Below, piece by piece: positions 60,401 to 64,000 of a stretch of 64,000 nucleotides of DNA. The position numbers and the translations under genes are program-made. The DNA lies in assembly GCA_018398805.1 (NCBI GenBank), contig JAGFBZ010000865.1, positions 682,001 through 746,000 on the forward strand, read 5' to 3'. Each line of letters starts with the position of its first letter. Position 1 is the first letter of the stretch. This DNA comes from Hirundichthys speculiger. Taxonomy: Eukaryota > Chordata > Actinopteri > Beloniformes > Exocoetidae. Below the pieces are notes generated by a model. That model saw only the letters and a program-made list of their open reading frames with translations, did no database searches and had not been told where the DNA came from.

Positions 60401-63149
60401 CCTGTCCTCTGTTATATGTGTAAGACACAGATTACAACTTTACAACTCTGACTGTCCTCTCTGCTCTTTCTGGTCCAAGGAGGCACATGTGACTGATGGA
60501 GGCACAAAGAGGTCACCTGGCCAACTCAAAGCAGAGACACCGACACCATCTCCAAGGATGAAAGTATGTGCTTCTCTTTTAAAAAGCAAATCTATGTTTA
60601 TGTTCTTAATGGAGAGGCTTTGAGCCCAACCTCCCTGCTGAATTGTTTTTTTTGTTTGTGTGTGTTTTTTTTGAAATGCAGTAAAAAGGACAAACTTGCG
60701 TGACCCCTTTAAATTCCTTCAGATAGTCCTTAACACCAATCATGTGATCTGTGTGACGTGATTAACATATTGTGGGCATGTTTTCGAAAAGCTCTTTTCT
60801 TACACCAAAGCCATTTCAGTGGGGATCTGTGGTTTCTCTGAGCTTAAAGATGTTATCAGCGTCAGCTGACAGTGTCAGCTGACTTTCATCTACTCCATAA
60901 TAGTTCAGTATTTCAGGGCACTTAATTGGAATACATGTTGACTTTGTTAATAGCTTGCAAGTGACATTACTGATCAAAATTAAACATATTCTAACAGTGG
61001 AGGGTTGTGAAAATAGCACTCCACATACGATGCTGTCTCACTTATTCATTTGCTCTTGATGAAAGATATTAATCAAAATGTTTATTAATGCGCATTTCTT
61101 TGTCCTGTTATCTATTTTTCATATTAAAAGACTAAATTGTCAGTATAACATATTGTATTTTCTCATAATGCAGCAAATGTAGAGGTCAGAATTGTTTGAC
61201 AATAGTCAGACCAGATTTCAACACCACCCATTCAAGTCATTTATTTTTAATTATTCTATTACTATCCTATTAAATATCCTAAATCACACTCTTTTCTTTT
61301 GTCATGTTATTTTTTTTTTTTTTTATGTTTACAGAGTGAAGACCTAAATGTGCCAGAAAATGTTGAACTTCTGAACAAATCCTGCACTGAGACGCCGAAG
61401 GTGAAGACAAGGAAAAAGAAGGTACATCCAAATAACTGTATGTTACTGACAATTAAATGAGTTGTTCTTATTTAAAACATTCTTTTTGTCTTATGATATC
61501 TGAAAATGGTGTGTTTGTCACTTTTTTACGAAACTGTTATTGCTTTCTTATCTGCTGTTTTCTGTGTTAGCCTCAGGTCATCTCACAGACAGATTCTGGT
61601 GCTTGTGGCTTTGCTTCTTAGTCACATGATGGGATTTGATAAAGACAGCATGCTGCAGGAAACAACAAGACACTCATGAGCTGAAACAGAAAATCATGAG
61701 CAATGATATGCTCTGTAACTGTAATGTGTTACTACCAGGGCTTAACCGAGCCTCTCCAAGGCTCAGACCTGCACACGCCTGCTTTGTCTTGATGAGACAC
61801 TTAACTGCATATCTTCAGTGACATCATTTTAATAGTTTTCTCGAGTGAAGAGGGAAAGCAAGGCTAGAAATGATCATGGACTGCTTGTAAATACAACTCT
61901 CTAGCTTGGACCTTTTCCTGGGTGCTTCCAGTTTATAGGGCTCCCAGCATGAGTCACAGAAAAGAGAAATAAGACCCTTTCCCCTGGTTGATTAACATAA
62001 ATTGTGTTCTAAAGCACACAAGAACACAGCCGCACCTCTGCATCAGCCGTAACCCCTCAGTGGCTTTACTTTGCTGATGGTCGACCTCAGTCACTCGTCT
62101 TTCTTGCAGACATGAGAGGCAGACAGGTAGCTGAAAAGGCAGAGAAGGAAAAATATGGCATTTTAGCAATATGCAAGCTGCTTATATACCTCTTAAAAGC
62201 AAGATCCTCAAAGCTGGTTGTTGTGCTAAAGCAAAGCCTGTGCTATGTTAGCATTGTCAGTACAGTGGTGCTCCCCCCACCCCACACCCCCCCACACACA
62301 CACACACACTGCAGGTCTCATTTTAAGACCTGGTTACTACAGATGAGCCCTGCTGCATATATTGCATTCAATCATAGATATGAATGTATTTAAAGCCAAC
62401 AAAACCTCCGTTTGTTCACATATTTTAGAAACTGATCTCTGGAAACAAGTGTTCTAATAAGTCAGCAGGAGACTTGTGTTTGTCAAAGGCTGACTCCAGC
62501 TTTTAAACTAAAAGTTCTTGCTGCGGTAGTCTCAAAAGAAGCTTTAAACAAACATGTGGTGCCATAAATGGGTCATTCATGTCACAGCGGGTGTCACTTC
62601 AGAGATAAACGTAATGCTGACTGATATCAAGATAAGCGCAGCACTGTTGAGGAAGGATGTTTGGTTCCTCTAGTAATCAGTGATAGCAATTTTGCTTTCA
62701 ACACATGTTATAATACTAGATAGGATATTATAAAATCCCTAAAGTTACTTTAACCTTGAAACTTAGACAAGATTTACTGTGGCCTCACTCTGTGTTTAGG
62801 TGCACAATTAGATGTGCAGTAAGGTACTGTGCAGATAGAAAGTGTTCAGACCATTTCAAGTTTTTTTTTCTTACTATTTATCAGAGTCAGAGTCACCTTA
62901 AAGCAGCACAAAGGAACTACCTGCACAACCCAAAAACAAATATCTGCTAATGGCATGAAAATTGCAAAGCTGTTATATGAAATGCATAGCAGACAACAAG
63001 AAGACATTATCATAAAGATAATACTTACACTAGGTCAAGTTAATAATTAGGCGTTTTTGTTTTTTAGCTCTCAGGAGCCCCTACGGTTCCAATGTGCTCT
63101 AGCACTGTCTACTCGCAGTCAGCCATACATGTAGATTTTCTTACGGATG
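42403..63149 (+). CDS. fam13a: FAM13A, 5' part including the RhoGAP domain (continues past the window)
   Basis: FAM13A carries an N-terminal RhoGAP domain, which stimulates GTP hydrolysis by Rho-family GTPases, followed by a long region with coiled-coil segments. Seven exons are well supported and join in frame for 310 codons: 42403-42429, 47599-47794, 49943-50152, 54096-54273, 57351-57498, 60480-60563 and 61335-61421. An eighth, 63068-63149, is tentative. The start MGAGAMTVC, followed by KAAVLVKEDMKK, matches the FAM13A rather than the FAM13B N-terminus. The RhoGAP core runs GLFRVNGN (arginine-finger loop), LLKQYLRDLPEGL, LLRYLCHFLTLV and NLATVFGPSVF. The exon 1 to 2 intron is about 5.2 kb. 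Neighbouring gprin3 supports the identification. The coiled-coil C-terminal part lies outside the window. Confidence 0.85.
43098..43111. repeat. Poly(C) run
   Basis: Fourteen consecutive C residues in fam13a intron 1, beside a GC-rich block at 42780-43010 whose Pro/Ser-rich minus-strand frames have no domain. Confidence 0.7.
43177..43560. mobile_element. hAT-type nonautonomous element
   Basis: The element starts CAGTGATTCCCAAAGTGTGG and ends GAAGTTTGGGAATGGCTG, inverted ends of the widespread hAT MITE style. Flanks CCTTAAAG and CCTTGAAAG look like a decayed target duplication. The middle is AT-rich and noncoding. Confidence 0.65.
43764..43791. repeat. (TG)n microsatellite
   Basis: Fourteen TG dinucleotides in fam13a intron 1. 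Confidence 0.9.
44570..45210. repeat. Degenerate interspersed repeat, class unknown
   Basis: Runs such as GGCTGCAGGGATGAAGGAGA, CTGACACGATGCTTCAAGCC and TTCCTCCGTGCCCGTG resemble a repeated sequence of other fish genomes. No ends or intact coding frame were seen, so the call is weak. Confidence 0.35.
45285..45385 (-). repeat. SINE-like fragment with B box
   Basis: The minus strand contains GGTTTGAATCCC, and the plus strand shows GCTGTGAGGCAACAGTGCTA then ACCACC, the common tRNA-like repeat of fish genomes. Confidence 0.5.
45489..45786. mobile_element. hAT-type MITE, 298 bp, with 8-bp target duplication
   Basis: The element starts CAGTGGTGCGCAAACTGTGG and ends AAAGTTTGAGAACCACTG. GTCTAATA flanks both sides (45481-45488 and 45787-45794), a perfect 8-bp duplication. 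It has no coding capacity. Confidence 0.9.
45917..45941. repeat. Poly(T) run
   Basis: Twenty-five T residues in fam13a intron 1. Confidence 0.8.
46385..46555 (-). mobile_element. CR1/L2-type LINE fragment, second copy
   Basis: Matches the copy at 11225-11412 in order and orientation (GGAGCTAAGCCCTTAAGGGC, ATTTACCAGGAAG, TCTCTCCTGCTCATCCTCAT). Coding motifs on the minus strand are broken. Confidence 0.55.
47599..47794 (+). CDS. fam13a: fam13a exon 2 (start of RhoGAP)
   Basis: Follows a CATTCCTGCAG acceptor. It encodes KAAVLVKEDMKK, LFGASLIELQEQG and PLVVRRLVKHLHKHG, and ends in phase 1 at GTAAGG. Confidence 0.88.
48172..48379. mobile_element. 208-bp MITE with 36-bp terminal inverted repeats
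   Basis: TAGCGAGTGTTAACAGTCTC begins the left end, and its inverted copy closes the right end (ending CACTCGCTA). The arms match over about 36 bases with one difference. No transposase, and only a possible TA target site. It lies in fam13a intron 2. Confidence 0.7.
48985..49495 (+). pseudogene. Tc1-like transposase remnant
   Basis: Broken frames encode recognisable Tc1 pieces. KVWKNVAWSDESRFQ, around the first catalytic Asp, lies near 49170-49210. A PVEQGLNTTAHLSIVADHIR block is followed by a damaged second-Asp motif DDDFQQDDT near 49420. An internal deletion near 49080 joins a helix-turn-helix-side segment to the catalytic part. It is inactive and lies within fam13a intron 2. Confidence 0.75.
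49943..50152 (+). CDS. fam13a: fam13a exon 3 (arginine-finger region)
   Basis: Acceptor TTTCCCTCCAG. The exon encodes ALHQEGLFRVNGNVRAVE, where the Arg of GLFR is the expected catalytic finger. It continues with SCTVASLLKQYLRDLPEG and ends in phase 1 at GTAAAA. Confidence 0.88.
51097..51420. repeat. AT-rich and TG/TA microsatellite cluster
   Basis: ATATAT runs give way to mixed TGTGTA and TGTATG repeats across about 320 bases of fam13a intron 3. Confidence 0.75.
51465..51716 (-). mobile_element. CR1/L2-like LINE fragment, N-terminal part of reverse transcriptase
   Basis: Minus-strand frames give pieces of the early reverse transcriptase region (LLFLLSKNLVQMP, then LKKTVASQLHTHLSSNDLY). They lie in two frames, so at least one frameshift has occurred. 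Confidence 0.6.
52062..52724. mobile_element. 663-bp element with inverted ends, class unknown
   Basis: The left end TATAGGGGAGAATGGGGTA and the right end (inverted, TATAGGGGAGAGTGAGGTA) match closely and continue with TGTGAGA. Inside, the motif GGGTA/GGGTT plus AAATTGAGAC recurs. A TATA-like target site is possible. No coding frame. Confidence 0.65.
54096..54273 (+). CDS. fam13a: fam13a exon 4
   Basis: Acceptor GTTTCTACAG. The exon encodes LRQLPDVHYSLLRYLCHFL and NRMTALNLATVFGPSVF, the RhoGAP helices around the conserved NLATVFGP motif. It ends in phase 2 at GTGAGT. Confidence 0.9.
55085..55380. repeat. Degenerate teleost interspersed repeat
   Basis: TTCAATTCGATTCAGC then TATTTCTATAGCGCCAGTTC and related, partly repeated copies to 55360 resemble the widespread TATATAGCGCCA fish repeat. 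Confidence 0.5.
55852..55877. repeat. (TA)n microsatellite
   Basis: Tandem TA run followed by TACACAC, in fam13a intron 4. Confidence 0.85.
55990..56170 (-). mobile_element. LINE C-terminal fragment
   Basis: The minus strand reads HLRWSGHLVRMRPGYVPGEV, then CPTGRRPCGRSRTWLERL. This matches a C-terminal motif block often seen at the end of fish LINE ORF2 proteins. It has no reverse transcriptase domain with it. Confidence 0.55.
57351..57498 (+). CDS. fam13a: fam13a exon 5 (end of RhoGAP)
   Basis: Acceptor TTCTTTTGCAG. The exon encodes HVTPGFDAMRDQNICNKIM, then QSYSSIFETS and an acidic DKEDCAEEES, and ends LITVK in phase 0. A CKIM-type motif closes the GAP domain in FAM13A as well. Confidence 0.88.
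57966..58743. mobile_element. hAT-type element, 778 bp, with 8-bp target duplication
   Basis: The element starts TAGGGGTGTCA and ends TGACAGCCCTA. Perfect 8-bp duplications AAATTAGG flank it (57958-57965 and 58744-58751). Subterminal TTAACGCG and TTAATCGCGATTAA motifs are typical of this family. A remnant near 58107 (NGKFSLKVLPDGSVEKKK, plus strand) is the start of a BED finger. The (GGAT)n tract near 58620 belongs to a second repeat nested inside. Confidence 0.9.
58940..59130 (+). repeat. Third plus-strand copy of the unclassified 8 kb/41 kb repeat
   Basis: GTCATTTTGGTCCTTAATGA, then TCTAATAATAGACCTAAGG and GTTGTTATAAGTCC, in the same order as at 41525-41780. Confidence 0.5.
60480..60563 (+). 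CDS. fam13a: fam13a exon 6 (linker)
   Basis: Twenty-eight codons in phase 0 between a CTGGTCCAAG acceptor and a GTATGT donor (EAHVTDGGTKRSPG to TPTPSPRMK). It is polar and Pro/Thr-rich. The phase fits exons 5 and 7; without homology beyond that it is a good but not certain exon. Confidence 0.6.
61335..61421 (+). CDS. fam13a: fam13a exon 7 (linker)
   Basis: Twenty-nine codons in phase 0 after a T-rich tract and TTTACAG acceptor, ending at GTACAT. It encodes SEDLNVPENVELLNKSC and a basic end (KVKTRKKK). Confidence 0.65.
62267..62311. repeat. C-rich then (CA)n microsatellite
   Basis: CCCCCCACCCC leads into about nine CA units, in the fam13a intron after exon 7. Confidence 0.8.
63068..63149 (+). 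CDS. fam13a: Possible fam13a exon 8
   Basis: A strong T-rich acceptor (TTTTTGTTTTTTAG) is followed by an in-frame stretch, LSGAPTVPMCSSTVYSQSAI then HVDFLTDG. A weak donor GTGAAA at 63150 would end it in phase 1. Without splicing there, the frame stops at 63170-63172, giving a short C-terminus. Both readings are tentative. Confidence 0.4.
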
Positions 63150-63174
63150 GTGAAATCATGTCACTGCAGTGATG

Positions 63175-64000
63175 TAGCTAGCTGGAATGTAGCCAACACG
63201 GCTTATCTCTGCAAATAAACAGGCTTCTTCTTGAACATTATCAGCCATGCCGCAGTTCAAACTGCATAAAAGCCCTGCACACAACTCATAATACAGCCCA
63301 AAACAACAGAAACTGAACAAAACTAAAATAGACACCTGGCAATCAAGTGCAAAGACACTTAAGCTTCTAAAATGACTTTGTATCTTTAGCTTCACGTTTA
63401 GTTTCACCTTTGCCAGAGAGTAGTTAGCCTGTCGGCTTCTAGGCAGAGGTGTTAATATTGCTGTGTGACATGCTGCCATGAAGCTTCGGCTTTGGTGCAG
63501 TCCTTTTTTATTTTTTAATAGAGTTATTAAATCGTTATTAAATCCCTGTGAACCAAGGAGGACCACAAAGTTACATAGTGTAATTCAAGGCTAGCCAGGT
63601 GCACTGTCAGTGGGTTGCTTTCACCGTAATAAAAGTCAGTGAAACATGAGAAAAATTATGAATCTATAATGTTGGGGTAAAAAAAATAATGCAACATTGC
63701 TTTAAGAGTCTTTGAAGTAACCCATGACATGAGTGTTGAACAGATTATTCCAAATGCTGAAGCTTACACCAATAGATTTCTCAGATAGCTTATATCTTTA
63801 AAAAAATGAGAATGCTCTTGTCTAAAAAAAATATGTGTTCATTGTAAACGCCAGCTTTTATCCCTACATTTTCCAAGCATTCAGTAAAATTCTCCTTTAC
63901 TCCCAAAAGCACATATCTCTAGTTCTGTGGTGGTTTTACTGAGTACAATTTACCATTATCACTGCTGGAGCTACTGCGCGCCAGGTACTTTGTGTTTCTG
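63175..64000. other. fam13a: fam13a intron or downstream sequence, nothing further seen
   Basis: No additional exon could be supported before the window ends. A minus-strand open frame of 136 codons at 63156-63566 has no domain and no splice context. Confidence 0.45.

Overview
This window is vertebrate genomic DNA, almost certainly from a ray-finned (teleost) fish and probably a percomorph. Coding sequence is split into short exons with GT-AG introns. Intergenic and intronic DNA is AT-rich and scattered with teleost-type repeats: hAT elements and MITEs with 8-bp target duplications, Tc1/mariner relics, CR1/L2-like LINE fragments on the minus strand, tRNA-like SINE pieces and microsatellites. 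There are no operons, CRISPR arrays or prokaryotic features. All exon models were built by eye from splice sites, reading phase and domain motifs.

Layout. (1) About 2.3-6.8 kb, plus strand: a GPRIN3-like gene (G-protein-regulated inducer of neurite outgrowth). It has a GC-rich promoter and noncoding first exon, an intron of about 1.65 kb, and one large coding exon. As sequenced, that exon carries a -1 frameshift just before the conserved C-terminal domain. (2) 16.5-40.8 kb, plus strand: a 25-exon gene for a large mosaic protease. The order is an N-terminal membrane anchor, four CUB domains, an S1 serine protease domain, two CUB domains and a second S1 domain, about 1382 residues after discounting two apparent single-base insertions. 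One insertion sits at the end of exon 11 and one inside the catalytic-His motif of the second protease. I do not recognise this as a standard named gene; ovochymase/oviductin-type CUB-S1 polyproteases are the closest architecture I know. (3) 42.4 kb to beyond 63 kb, plus strand: the 5' part of FAM13A. It has the start exon, four exons encoding the RhoGAP domain, two further short exons and a possible eighth; the remainder lies outside the window.

The GPRIN3-FAM13A pairing matches the tetrapod neighbourhood (FAM13A, TIGD2, GPRIN3, SNCA), which supports both names. The CUB/S1 gene between them is the notable accessory gene. Its last six CUB/S1 modules look like a tandem duplication of a [CUB-CUB-S1] cassette, because matching exons keep the same boundaries and intron phases.

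The three genes do not form an obvious pathway: a neuronal Go-effector scaffold, a membrane or secreted protease, and a Rho GTPase-activating protein. The long noncoding stretches hold repeats rather than further genes. Several have exact boundaries, including a hAT MITE nested in a Tc1-like element, an internally deleted hAT element with a BED zinc finger exon, and a 164-bp near-perfect palindrome in an intron.
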